The notes beneath the pieces are model-generated. The model had not been told where the DNA came from. It made no database searches and saw only the letters and a program-made list of their open reading frames with translations. From positions 1 to 64,000 of the forward strand of contig URMK01000034.1 in the NCBI GenBank assembly GCA_900548905.1: a stretch of DNA of 64,000 nucleotides, in the 5' to 3' direction. This stretch comes from an uncultured Lachnospiraceae bacterium. GTDB lineage: Bacteria; Bacillota; Clostridia; Lachnospirales; Lachnospiraceae. The position numbers and the translations under genes were made by a program. Below, piece by piece: positions 37,028 to 46,543 of the stretch (within the stretch, counting starts at the first letter, position 1; the number at the start of each line of letters is the position of its first letter).

Positions 37028-37452
37028 AAGTCAGGTACTCTGCGGCAAGCCGCAGGGCATCTAACCTTCGCGGCAGTTGCCAAATGCGTTTGGCCCGTCC
37101 TCCGCGGGAATAAAGAAAAGCGATGAAGGAAAGAGTAGCCTTAAGGCAGCGTAACCAGAGAGAAGGGCAGCAGCTGGAAGCCCTTTTACGTATGAAAGAG
37201 GTGAAGACCATTCCGGAGCCGCCATGTGAAGGCTGTGAATCAGAGATAAATGTGGCCGTATATCCGCGTTAAGGATTAGGATTTGTAAGAATCTGAAGTG
37301 AAAAGTTAAGGTGGAACCGTGCATAACAGATTGATATGGAATCCGGGAATACAGGAGCCGGCAGGATAGGGCTTTATGGATCGGGATTTTTATAGATGGA
37401 TGCACCCTTAGAAGAACAGGAAGGACTGTTTTTCTGAGGGTGTTTTTTTAAT
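37028..37452 (+). ncRNA. T-box leader of thrS
   Basis: Senses uncharged tRNA-Thr and lets transcription through when threonine is short. The stem I opening GATGAAGGAAAGAGTA lies at 37123-37138 and the AGAGAGAA loop near 37160. The likely specifier is ACC (Thr) at 37207-37209 after GTGAAG. The T-box AAGGTGGAACCG lies at 37308-37319. The terminator is CACCCTTAGAA / TTCTGAGGGTG with T7 (37403-37449). Before stem I are two extra hairpins (37040-37055 and 37069-37106). Confidence 0.88.
37403..37449 (+). terminator. T-box regulated terminator
   Basis: CACCCTTAGAA pairs with TTCTGAGGGTG, with an inner stem AACAG/CTGTT and a run of seven T. The CACCCTT left arm can pair with AAGGTG of the T-box to form the antiterminator. 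Confidence 0.88.
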
Positions 37453-37498
37453 GTATTCTATTGGGAACCTGTTGCAGGAGTAGAAAGGAGAGAAAGAA

Positions 37499-39258
37499 AT
37501 GGAAGTTATTTTGAAGAACGGGATGCTCGGAGAACAACAATTTGAGGAAAAGGAAGGCGCTGCCACGTTCAGGCATACGACTTCCCATATTCTGGCGCAG
37601 GCGGTAAAACGTCTGTACCCGGATGTAAGGCTTGCTATCGGGCCCGCTATTGATGACGGGTTCTATTATGATTTTGAATTCAGCAGCCCTATATCCAGCG
37701 ATGATTTCACGGCGATTGAAAAAGAAATGAAGAAGATTGTGAAGGAGCGCCTGGCGCTGGAACGCTTTACCCTTTCCAGAGAGGATGCACTGGCACTGAT
37801 GAAGGAAAGAAACGAAGCGTATAAGGTGGAACTGATAGAGGATTTGCCGGAGGATGCGGTAATCAGCTTTTATAAGCAGGGAGATTTCGTGGATTTGTGC
37901 GCCGGCCCCCATCTTGCCAACACAGGATATGTAAAGGCCTTCAAGCTGACCAGCCTGGCAGGGGCTTATTGGAGAGGCAGTGAAAAGAATAAGATGCTCA
38001 CCAGGATTTACGGGACCTCTTTCCCGGATAAGGATCAGCTGGCGGCTTACCTTACCAGGATGGAGGAGGCCAAAAAAAGAGATCACAGAAAGCTTGGAAA
38101 AGAGCTGGGGCTGTTTACCCTCATGGAGGAGGGGCCGGGCTTCCCGTTCTTTCTGCCCAAGGGAATGATTCTTAAAAATACGCTGGTGGATTACTGGAGA
38201 CGGCTTCATGAAAGGGAAGGTTATCAGGAAATTTCCACACCGATCCTGCTGAACCGGAAGCTGTGGGAGACTTCCGGACACTGGGACCATTACCGGGAGA
38301 ATATGTATACCACGACTATTGATGACGAAGAATTTGCGGTGAAACCCATGAACTGTCCGGGGGGGGTATGCTGGTTTACAAATCCCAGCCCCGATCCTAC
38401 AGGGATCTCCCGCTGCGTGTGGGAGAGCTGGGGCTTGTCCACCGCCACGAAAAATCCGGCCAGCTTCACGGGCTGATGCGTGTGCGCTGCTTTACCCAGG
38501 ATGATGCCCATATTTTTATGACAAAGGAACAGATTACCGGGGAAATCAAAGGGGTCATGAGGCTGATTCATGAGGTATACGGCAGGTTCGGCTTTTCCTA
38601 TCATGTGGAGCTTTCCACCCGCCCGGAAAACAGCATCGGAAGCGATGAGGACTGGGAACTGGCGACCGAAGGGCTGCGCCGTGCGCTGGATGAGACCGGA
38701 ACGGTTTATGTGGTAAATGAAGGAGACGGCGCGTTTTATGGGCCTAAAATCGACTTCCATCTGGAGGATTCCATTGGGAGGACATGGCAGTGCGGTACGA
38801 TCCAACTGGATTTCCAGCTGCCGCAGCGGTTCGGGGCGGAGTATATGGGCGCGGATGGGGAAAAGCATCGCCCGATTATGATTCACCGGGTGGTGTATGG
38901 TTCTATCGAGCGTTTCATCGGTATCCTGATAGAGCATTATGCAGGAAAGTTCCCGGTATGGCTGGCCCCGGTACAGGTAAAGGTGCTTCCTATCTCTGAG
39001 AAATTCTTTGCGTACGCCGGAGAGGTGCTGTCAGCACTGAAAGAAGCGGGGATTCGGTGTGAAATGGATAACCGGGATGAAAAGATCGGATATAAAATCC
39101 GCAGTGCCCAGATGGAAAAGGTACCTTATATGCTTATTATCGGCCAGAAGGAAGAAGATGGCGGTACGGTTTCCGTGCGCAGCAGGGACGAAGGGGATTT
39201 GGGAAGCCGTAAGCTGGAGTCCTTTGTACAGAAGGTGGTTTTAGAAGCAAAAGAGTAA
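37499..39258 (+). pseudogene. thrS: Threonyl-tRNA synthetase, reading frame broken at a G8 run
   Basis: Two overlapping frames together encode ThrRS. The first (37499-38476) holds the editing domain (HTTSHILAQAVKRLYPD; DLCAGPH) and the start of the catalytic core up to VKPMNCPGG. The second (38368-39258) continues [22 protein letters not shown] to the anticodon domain. They meet at eight G (38359-38366). Related enzymes read NCPGGMLVY, which would need six G. The joined protein would be about 585 aa, without an N-terminal TGS domain. Because thrS is normally essential and the T-box is intact, a sequencing error or slippage is as likely as true loss. Confidence 0.85.
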
Positions 39259-39263
39259 GAAAG

Positions 39264-39308
39264 AAATTTCCCTGCCGGGGCCTGGTGACAGGCCGGGCAG
39301 GGAAATTT
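39264..39308. terminator. Terminator after thrS, usable on both strands
   Basis: A perfect 13-bp stem AAATTTCCCTGCC / GGCAGGGAAATTT around an inner GGCCTG/CAGGCC stem. It lies between convergent thrS and the anti-sigma gene. Confidence 0.8.
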
Positions 39309-39348
39309 GATTTGATTGGCGGAGTCCATCCGTCAGGCAGCCGTATTG

Positions 39349-40767
39349 TTAAGGAAGTACACGGATTTCATCAGGGTTGGTCTGGGCGGGGATGCTTAAG
39401 GTAGCGATCTGGTACCAGACCAGGATTCTGTTTCCGGGCTGCAGCACGGAATGTTCCAGTTCCCTCTTGCCGTCCAGTGTTTTAACCGGGGTATCCTCTC
39501 GGATGAAGCAAATCAGATCCTGATCGGTAGTGATGCTGAGAGTGCCGTCCGGGTCGGCAGTGACTTCGGTAATGACCGCATAGGTGGGAACCATCATATC
39601 TTCGGGAATCTCACAAAAGATCACATCGGCGTTGGACATAGGAGGCAGGCTTCTGGTCATGATCGGGCTGACATAGGCATAGAGCATTTCTCCCGGCTGC
39701 AGACTTTCCAGTGTTTTTTCCCTGCCGTCTTCTGCTGTCAATATCAGGGTATCTTCATGGATAGTAAGGACAATGGTGGAATAGGGATCGTCCTGGTTGT
39801 CATTGGAAATGGTAACCTGGCTGCCGTTTATTTCCGTCACCGTGCCGTAAACACGGATGGAAGAAGGCGCTTCGGTTTCCGGGAAGGCTGCCGTATCCTG
39901 GGAGGAACTGCCGGCAGGGGATTCATCGCTCATGCCGGAGGCTATATGAAGGGTTCCGGGTTCCATTCCGTCCTGTTCCAGCCGGGCAAGCATTTCTTCC
40001 GCCTCCTGCTGTGTTTCAAATTCCCCCACAACCACCAGATATTTTCCGTCCTGGGTTTTTACCAGGCTGCTGTCCTCTGTGGGAAGCGCTTCCCGGAAGT
40101 GTGCGGTCTCTTCACCGCCTTCCATTTCGGCGGAGGAAAGGTAATAGATTTCCCTAATTTCATCGGGGATGTCATTATAGTTGAGGGTCAGCTCCACGTA
40201 GCCGTCCTGGCTGTGATCCGCAATCTGGTATCCCATGTTAACAGGCAGCTCCACGACAAAGCTTACGGCGGAGTCGTCCAGAAGAATACTGCGGTAGACA
40301 TCTTTTACCAGATCGGATTCCAGGAGAGGTTTACTGATGGCTTCGAAATCGAAATCGCGTACATCATAAAGGGTGAAAACAAGACGGTGGGGAGCCCATT
40401 TTTCATCTATCCGGTAAGCCTTGTTCTCCCGGGAGGAATCCTTAGGCGTGCTGCAGGGGATCCGGTAGCTTTCCGGTTCCTGTACCTCTACGGGCGGTTC
40501 GTCGGAAAAGGCCTGGGGTGTTACCGGCGTGTCGGAGGAGGAACGGGCGGGGGACGGCGTGTTGGCATTATCCCCGGCGTTTCCGTCCGCAAAGGGGAAT
40601 ATCTGTGCGAAGACCACCAGACACAGGCATGCGGCGGCCAGAGAGCCGATACCGGTAATCCATTTTTTTGCCGTATATTTTTGTCCCCGGTCCAGGCCGG
40701 TCCGAATGGCATCGGAAAGGGAATCGGGCAGGGGGATGTTATTATAGTTTTCTTTTCCTTTATTCAT
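39349..40767 (-). CDS. Probable membrane anti-sigma factor with SPOR-like domain
   Basis: 472 aa. A cytoplasmic N-terminus (residues 1-35), one membrane helix (about 38-58) and a large extracellular part. After a Ser/Pro/Thr-rich stretch (70-110) comes a mixed domain up to about 230. A SPOR-like unit (DGKYLVVVGEFETQQEAEEMLARLEQDGM, about 240-270) and two small beta-barrel-like repeats follow. Encoded 25 bp after an ECF sigma gene, it is best read as its membrane anti-sigma partner. The known RsiW zinc motif HxxxCxxC is not present, so the binding mode may differ. Confidence 0.6.
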   Translation of the reverse strand: MNKGKENYNNIPLPDSLSDAIRTGLDRGQKYTAKKWITGIGSLAAACLCLVVFAQIFPFADGNAGDNANTPSPARSSSDTPVTPQAFSDEPPVEVQEPESYRIPCSTPKDSSRENKAYRIDEKWAPHRLVFTLYDVRDFDFEAISKPLLESDLVKDVYRSILLDDSAVSFVVELPVNMGYQIADHSQDGYVELTLNYNDIPDEIREIYYLSSAEMEGGEETAHFREALPTEDSSLVKTQDGKYLVVVGEFETQQEAEEMLARLEQDGMEPGTLHIASGMSDESPAGSSSQDTAAFPETEAPSSIRVYGTVTEINGSQVTISNDNQDDPYSTIVLTIHEDTLILTAEDGREKTLESLQPGEMLYAYVSPIMTRSLPPMSNADVIFCEIPEDMMVPTYAVITEVTADPDGTLSITTDQDLICFIREDTPVKTLDGKRELEHSVLQPGNRILVWYQIATLSIPAQTNPDEIRVLP

Positions 40768-40792
40768 AACTGTAGCTCCTTTCTGGGGGGTG

Positions 40793-41278
40793 TCAGACCG
40801 AAACGGCTTCTTTTAATTTGCCGATGGTACGGTAAAGCCGGGTTTTCACCGTGCTTTCCGGCAGTTTCATGGTTTCCGCTATTTCCCGGAAGCTTCTGTC
40901 CTCAAAATATTTCAGGATGATCAGTGTTTTTTCTTCGGGGGTTAAGGTATTCAGCGCCTGATATAAATCCAGGCGGTCGTCTATGGAAAGCTCCTCCGGC
41001 TGTTCGGTGAACGTGTCGTCAGGAACAACAAATTCATATTTTTTCTGCTTTTTCAATAAATCATAAGCACAATTAATGATAATCCGGCTCATCCAGGTAT
41101 CGAAAAATTCCGGTTTTTCCAGCTTGTTCAGATGGATAAAGCCTCTGTAGGTCGCTTCCGAAAGGATATCCAGTGCATCGTGCTCATTTTTGACATAACA
41201 GAAAGCGAGACGATAAAATTTTGCCTTTCCGTTTTCCATGTACTGTGCGAATTGTTTCTTAGTTAAATGTTGGCTCAT
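40793..41278 (-). CDS. ECF-type RNA polymerase sigma factor
   Basis: 161 aa from the ATG at 41278, preceded by AAGGTGG; an in-frame GTG nine bases upstream is less likely. Region 2 is YRLAFCYVKNEHDALDILSEATYRGF...FDTWMSRIIINCAYDLLKK and region 4 is LTPEEKTLIILKYFEDRSFREIAETMKLPESTVKTRLYRTIGKLK. It lacks regions 1 and 3, as ECF factors do. Its product would redirect RNA polymerase to envelope or stress genes. The downstream membrane protein is its probable control. Confidence 0.9.
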   Translation of the reverse strand: MSQHLTKKQFAQYMENGKAKFYRLAFCYVKNEHDALDILSEATYRGFIHLNKLEKPEFFDTWMSRIIINCAYDLLKKQKKYEFVVPDDTFTEQPEELSIDDRLDLYQALNTLTPEEKTLIILKYFEDRSFREIAETMKLPESTVKTRLYRTIGKLKEAVSV

Positions 41279-41380
41279 GTGCCCCACCTTCTTTCAAGAA
41301 TCTTGTTTTTTAGCCCTTTACACTAATTAGACTTCCCAGGAAGGAAAAAAGTTTGCGCAAATCGAAAAAAAATGATAAAA

Positions 41381-41389
41381 GTTAGTATA
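41381..41389 (-). promoter_or_regulatory. Possible extended -10 of the sigma/anti-sigma operon
   Basis: Minus strand TGC-TATACT (41384-41389 with TGC just upstream), about 105 bp before the sigma gene. No clear -35 is seen. An additional ECF-dependent promoter could exist in 41290-41350 but I cannot identify it. Confidence 0.3.
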
Positions 41390-41426
41390 GCATATTTTAA
41401 ACACAGGTGGAAAGGAACGGACAGGC

Positions 41427-42254
41427 ATGAGATTTATTATTTCACCGGCGAAGAAGATGAATGTGGATACGGATACGATGGAGATCGGAGGACTTCCGGT
41501 CTATTTGGAGAGAGCGGGAGCGCTTCTGGAATGGCTTAAAGGGAGGAAGCCGGCGGAACTAAAGGAGCTTTGGAAGTGTAATGATAAAATTACCGCTTTA
41601 AATTATGAAAGAATACGGTCGATGGATCTGGAGAAGGGGCTGACACCGGCACTTTTGTCTTATGAGGGGATTCAGTACCAATATATGGCCCCGCGGGTTT
41701 TTGAGGACGGGGAATGGGCTTATGTGCAGGAGCATGTGCGGATTCTTTCAGGGTTTTATGGGATTTTGAAACCGCTTGACGGTGTGGTGCCTTACCGGCT
41801 GGAGATGCAGGCCAAGGGGAATCCCGGAGGAGTTGGGAACCTGTATGATTTCTGGGGGGATTTGTTGTATGAGGAACTGGAACGGGAGACGGACTGTATC
41901 GTGAATCTGGCTTCCAGAGAGTATTCCCGGTGTGTGGAAGGCCGGATCGGGAAGGGTATGGAGTATATTACCTGTGTTTTCGGGGAAGAAAAAGAAGAAG
42001 GACGGAAGGCGGAAGGAAACGCGGGGGAAAAGAAGGGGCAGGGAATCCCGGTGATCCAGAAAGGGACACAGGCGAAGATGGCCCGGGGAGAGATGGTGCG
42101 GTTCGCCGCGGATAAAAAGATCAGGGACTGGAGAAAGCTGAAGGATTTCTGCGGGCTTGGTTATACTTACAGGGAGGAATATTCTTCCGGGGATCAGCTG
42201 GTATTTGTAAAAAAGAAGGAGAACCGGGACAGCGGATGGGATACCGGTATTTGA
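41427..42254 (+). CDS. yaaA: YaaA family peroxide-stress protein
   Basis: 275 aa of the YaaA/DUF328 family. It shows the FIISPAKKM start, ALNYERIRSM, LSYEGIQYQYM, ILSGFYGILKPLDGVVPYRLEM and VNLASREYSR, all family signatures. In E. coli YaaA lowers free iron during peroxide stress and the fold has a DNA-binding helix-hairpin-helix. A charged Gly/Glu/Lys-rich insert of about 20 residues (near 188-208) splits the C-terminal part, where other members are shorter. The gene precedes pth by 60 bp. Confidence 0.88.
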   Translation: MRFIISPAKKMNVDTDTMEIGGLPVYLERAGALLEWLKGRKPAELKELWKCNDKITALNYERIRSMDLEKGLTPALLSYEGIQYQYMAPRVFEDGEWAYVQEHVRILSGFYGILKPLDGVVPYRLEMQAKGNPGGVGNLYDFWGDLLYEELERETDCIVNLASREYSRCVEGRIGKGMEYITCVFGEEKEEGRKAEGNAGEKKGQGIPVIQKGTQAKMARGEMVRFAADKKIRDWRKLKDFCGLGYTYREEYSSGDQLVFVKKKENRDSGWDTGI

Positions 42255-42314
42255 CAGCGGTACAAACAGGCATTAAACTAAACATATGGCAGAAGCGGGA
42301 AGGAAACGGAAATC

Positions 42315-42899
42315 ATGTATGTAATAGCAGGTCTTGGAAATCCGAAGCGGGAGTATGAGAATACCCGGCATAATGTAGGATTTGATATGATAGATGCCCT
42401 GGCAGACAAATATGGGATACGGGTGATTGAAAGGAAGCATAAGGCTCTGGTCGGCAGGGGATATATTGACGGGAGGAAGGCGGTGCTGGCAAAACCGCAG
42501 ACTTTTATGAATCTGAGTGGTGAAAGCATCCGTGAGATCATAGATTATTATAAGGTAGATCCTCTGACGGAGCTGATCGTGGTATGTGATGATATCAGCC
42601 TGGATTTGGGACAGCTGCGTATCCGGAAAAAAGGAAGCGCCGGCGGACATAACGGTTTGAAAAATATTATTGCCCATCTGGGTACGGATGGTTTTGCGCG
42701 GATTAAGATGGGCGTGGGCAACAAGCCGGAGGGCTATGATCTGGCGGATTATGTGCTGGGGCATTTCACCGGGGGGGAACGTAAAGTTATGGACGAGTGC
42801 ATCGCTCTGGCGGTGGAGGCTTCCGTCACTATGATGGAAAAGGGGCCGGACGAGGCCATGAACAGATTTAATGGAAAACGGGCAGGCGGGGAAAAGTAG
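42315..42899 (+). CDS. pth: Peptidyl-tRNA hydrolase
   Basis: Frees tRNA from peptidyl-tRNA dropped by the ribosome. 194 aa with the expected motifs: IAGLGNPKREYENTRHNVGFDMID (catalytic His in NTRHNVGF), KPQTFMNLSGES, VVCDDISLDLGQLRIRKKGSAGGHNGL. The order pth-mfd is conserved in Firmicutes. The mfd start codon follows the stop codon directly, so translation is coupled. Confidence 0.96.
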   Translation: MYVIAGLGNPKREYENTRHNVGFDMIDALADKYGIRVIERKHKALVGRGYIDGRKAVLAKPQTFMNLSGESIREIIDYYKVDPLTELIVVCDDISLDLGQLRIRKKGSAGGHNGLKNIIAHLGTDGFARIKMGVGNKPEGYDLADYVLGHFTGGERKVMDECIALAVEASVTMMEKGPDEAMNRFNGKRAGGEK

Positions 42900-45800
42900 A
42901 TGAATGCAATCACAGCGCCGTTACGGGAACTGGCGGAATTTGAAGAAGGGCATGCACTCCTGAAAAAGCAGGGGGCCTGTATCGGATTTACAGGCTGCGT
43001 GGATTCGCAGAAACTTCATATGGCATATGGACTAAGCGATGGTTTCCGGTATAAAATCATCGTTACTTTCAGTGATCTGAAGGCAAGGGAAATATTTGAG
43101 GATTATCAGTTTTATGACAGGGATGTGACCTGGTATCCGGCCAAGGATCTGATTTTTTACCAGGCGGATATCCACGGGAACCAGCTTGTTACGGAACGGA
43201 TGAAGGCGCTTCGTAAGATTATGGAAGGGAAACCGCTGACGGTCATCACTACCTTTGCGGCATTGATGTCCCCTCAGGTCCCTCTGGAGGAGATAGCCGC
43301 TTCCGTTATCCACATTGACGCGGACAGCAGCCTGGACGAAAGCGGGCTTGCCCGCAAGCTGTCTGAAATGGGATATGAGAAAAATTACCAGGTGGACGCA
43401 CCGGGGCAGTTTTCCATCCGGGGCGGTATCATAGATATTTTTGATCTGACGGAAGAAAACCCGTACCGTATCGAGCTGTGGGGAGAAGAAGTGGAATCCA
43501 TCCGCAGCTTCGATCTGCTCAGCCAGCGGAGCGTGGAAAAGCTGGACGAGGTGGATATTTATCCGGCGACGGAGATGATGCTTTCCGCGGCGCAGAAGGA
43601 AAACGGGCTCCGGCTGATTGAAAAGGAAGCAAAGGAATTCGGGGATAAGCTGCAGGCATCCTTCCTGACGGAGGAGGCCCACCGGGTGAGGACCCAGGTA
43701 AAGGAACTGCGGGAGCAGGTATCGGAATTTTCCCAGATCACCAACCTGGAGAGCTATATCCGGTATTTTTATGAGGATACGGTTTCTTTCCTGCGCTTTT
43801 TCCCGGCGGGGGAAAGCTGCATCTTTATTGATGAGGCGCTTCGGGTGAAGGAGCATGCGCTGGCGGTAGAGATGGAATTCAGGGAAAGCATGGGGCACCG
43901 GCTGGAAAAGGGGTATATTCTTCCCCGGCAGGCGGATCTTTTATATGGCTGGGAGGAAACGGCGGGATTCCTTCAGAACGGCAGGACGGTGCTGCTCTCC
44001 TCCATGGACAGCAGGAATGCGCTGCTGAAGCCCCAGAGGAAGTTCGATGTCAATGTAAAAAGTATGTCTTCCTATAACAGCAGCTTTGACGCGCTGGTAT
44101 CCGATTTGAAAAGATATAAGAAAAACGGATACCGGGTGCTGCTGCTTTCCGGTTCCCGTACCAGAGCCAGGCGTCTGGCAGAGGACCTGCAGGAGCAGGG
44201 GCTGAACAGTTTCTATAGCGAGGACGGGGAACGGGAGGTAATCCCGGGAGAGGTGATGCTTTTTTACGGGCATGTGAAGAGAGGGTTTGAATATCCCCTC
44301 CTGAAGTTCGTGGTGATCACCGAAAGTGATATTTTCGGAGCACAGAAAAAAAAGAAAAAGCATAAGAAAAAATTCGAAGGACAGAAAATCAACGACTTTG
44401 CCGAGCTGCGTATCGGTGATTATGTGGTGCATGAAAGCCATGGCCTGGGTATTTACCAGGGAATAGAAAAGGTGGAGGTGGAAAGGATTGTAAAGGATTA
44501 CATCAAGATATCCTACCGGGACGGCGGGAACCTTTACGTGCTGGCTACCGGTCTGGATGTGATCCAGAAATACGCTTCCTCCGACGCGGCGAAAACGCCC
44601 AAGCTGAATAAGCTGGGAACCCAGGAATGGCACAGGACCAAATCCAAGGTGCGCAGCGCCGTGGATGAGGTGGCAAAGGATCTGGTGGAGCTGTATGCCG
44701 TAAGGCAGCAGCAGGAGGGCTATCCTTATTCCCAGGATACGGTGTGGCAGAAGGAATTCGAGGAATGTTTTCCTTTTGAGGAGACGGATGATCAGCTGGC
44801 CGCTATTGCCGCTACCAAGGAGGATATGGAAAGCTACCGTATCATGGACCGTCTGATATGCGGGGATGTGGGTTACGGAAAAACGGAAATCGCCATCCGG
44901 GCGGCATTTAAGGCCATACAGGACGGGAAGCAGGTGGCTTTTCTGGTACCCACCACGATTCTGGCCCAGCAGCATTATAATACCTTTGCCCAGAGGATGA
45001 AGGATTTCCCGGTACGGATCGATTTGATGTCCCGTTTCCGGACGCCGTCGGAGCAAAAGAAAACCGTGGAGGATCTGCGCAAGGGCCAGGTGGATATTGT
45101 TATCGGAACCCATCGGATCCTGTCGTCCGATATCCAGTTTAAGGATCTGGGGCTTTTGATCATCGATGAGGAGCAGCGCTTCGGCGTCACCCATAAGGAA
45201 AAAATAAAGAAAATCAAGGATAACGTGGATGTGCTTACCCTGACCGCCACGCCTATCCCCAGGACCCTGCACATGTCCCTGGTGGGCATCCGGGATATGA
45301 GCGTCCTGGAGGAACCGCCCAGTGACAGGCTTCCCATCCAGACCTTTGTCTGTGAATATAATGAAGAAATGGTGCGGGAGGCTGTTGTCAGGGAGCTTAC
45401 CCGGGGCGGGCAGGTATATTATGTATATAACCGGGTCCAGACAATTGCGGATGTGGCCGTTGTCCTGCAGGAGCTGGTTCCGGAAGCGACCGTGGCGTTT
45501 GCCCACGGGCAGATGAAGGAGCATGAGCTGGAACGGATCATGTATGATTTCATCAACGGGGAAATTGATGTGCTGGTGGCGACCACCATCATCGAAACCG
45601 GTCTGGATATCTCCAATGTGAATACCATGATCATCCACGATGCGGATCAGCTGGGGCTTTCCCAGCTTTATCAGCTGAGAGGGCGGGTAGGGCGATCCAA
45701 CCGGACCTCCTATGCCTTCCTGATGTATAAACGGGATAAGATGCTCAAGGAAATTGCGGAAAAAAGGCTCTCTGCCATCCGGGAATTTACCGATCTTGGC

Positions 45801-46430
45801 AGCGGTTTTAAAATTGCCATGCGGGATCTGGAAATCAGGGGGGCGGGCAATCTTCTGGGACGAAAGCAGCACGGGCATATGGAAGCGGTAGGCTATGATC
45901 TGTACTGCAAAATGCTCAATGAAGCCGTGAAGAACCTGAAAGGGGAGAAGAGTATCGTGGATTTCACCACCACCGTGGAACTGGAGGCGGATGCCTTTAT
46001 CCCTCCTTCCTATATTGTGAACGAACAGCAGAAGCTGGATATTTACAAGCGGATTGCCGGTGTGGAAACCCATGCCGAAAGTGAAGATATGAAGGAAGAG
46101 CTGCTGGATCGGTTCGGAGAGGTTCCCAAGTCGGTGGAGAACCTGCTGCGTATTGCCCTGATCCGGGTGCTGGCCCATGAACTGTATATCACGGAGGTCA
46201 AGGGAAGAAACGGGGAATTAAAGCTTACCATGCGTCCGGATGCCGCCATAAGGGTGGAAAATATCCCGACAATCCTGGAAAAGCATAAAAAGAAACTCAC
46301 CTTCAGCGCCAGGGGGACGCCGGTTTTCTTATACCGTTACAAGAAATGCGGCGTTGTGGAAAAGGATGCAGAAAACCTGATACGGCTTACCGAAGAGCTG
46401 CTGGGGGATATGATGCAGATTCTGACCTGA
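42900..46430 (+). CDS. mfd: Transcription-repair coupling factor
   Basis: Removes RNA polymerase stalled at DNA damage and recruits UvrA. 1176 aa. The N-terminal UvrB-like part binds UvrA (FSIRGGIIDIFDLTEENPYRIELWGEE). The polymerase-interacting domain is near LRIGDYVVHESHGLGIYQGIE. The RecG-like helicase has Walker A ICGDVGYGKTEIAIRAAFKA and DEEQ (IIDEEQRFGV), then QLRGRVGRS. The C-terminal TRCF domain is intact. Start ATG 42900 lies directly on the pth stop. Confidence 0.97.
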   Translation: MNAITAPLRELAEFEEGHALLKKQGACIGFTGCVDSQKLHMAYGLSDGFRYKIIVTFSDLKAREIFEDYQFYDRDVTWYPAKDLIFYQADIHGNQLVTERMKALRKIMEGKPLTVITTFAALMSPQVPLEEIAASVIHIDADSSLDESGLARKLSEMGYEKNYQVDAPGQFSIRGGIIDIFDLTEENPYRIELWGEEVESIRSFDLLSQRSVEKLDEVDIYPATEMMLSAAQKENGLRLIEKEAKEFGDKLQASFLTEEAHRVRTQVKELREQVSEFSQITNLESYIRYFYEDTVSFLRFFPAGESCIFIDEALRVKEHALAVEMEFRESMGHRLEKGYILPRQADLLYGWEETAGFLQNGRTVLLSSMDSRNALLKPQRKFDVNVKSMSSYNSSFDALVSDLKRYKKNGYRVLLLSGSRTRARRLAEDLQEQGLNSFYSEDGEREVIPGEVMLFYGHVKRGFEYPLLKFVVITESDIFGAQKKKKKHKKKFEGQKINDFAELRIGDYVVHESHGLGIYQGIEKVEVERIVKDYIKISYRDGGNLYVLATGLDVIQKYASSDAAKTPKLNKLGTQEWHRTKSKVRSAVDEVAKDLVELYAVRQQQEGYPYSQDTVWQKEFEECFPFEETDDQLAAIAATKEDMESYRIMDRLICGDVGYGKTEIAIRAAFKAIQDGKQVAFLVPTTILAQQHYNTFAQRMKDFPVRIDLMSRFRTPSEQKKTVEDLRKGQVDIVIGTHRILSSDIQFKDLGLLIIDEEQRFGVTHKEKIKKIKDNVDVLTLTATPIPRTLHMSLVGIRDMSVLEEPPSDRLPIQTFVCEYNEEMVREAVVRELTRGGQVYYVYNRVQTIADVAVVLQELVPEATVAFAHGQMKEHELERIMYDFINGEIDVLVATTIIETGLDISNVNTMIIHDADQLGLSQLYQLRGRVGRSNRTSYAFLMYKRDKMLKEIAEKRLSAIREFTDLGSGFKIAMRDLEIRGAGNLLGRKQHGHMEAVGYDLYCKMLNEAVKNLKGEKSIVDFTTTVELEADAFIPPSYIVNEQQKLDIYKRIAGVETHAESEDMKEELLDRFGEVPKSVENLLRIALIRVLAHELYITEVKGRNGELKLTMRPDAAIRVENIPTILEKHKKKLTFSARGTPVFLYRYKKCGVVEKDAENLIRLTEELLGDMMQILT

Positions 46431-46543
46431 TGAAGCATGTTTCCATTCCCGGGGAACGGGAGACGGTCGGCAGCAGATAAAACAAAACGAAAGGGTAAGG
46501 TAACGGTTCAGTTCGGTCTGAAGTGTTGCCGAGGAGGATTGGC

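Noticed and set aside
39451..40920. A 489-codon open frame on the plus strand opposite the anti-sigma and sigma genes
   Set aside because: It spans two convincing genes on the other strand and its translation resembles no protein family.
43941..46178. A 745-codon open frame on the minus strand inside mfd
   Set aside because: It is antisense to a full-length, motif-complete mfd, lacks a ribosome site, and its His/Gln/Phe-rich translation looks like a codon-bias shadow.
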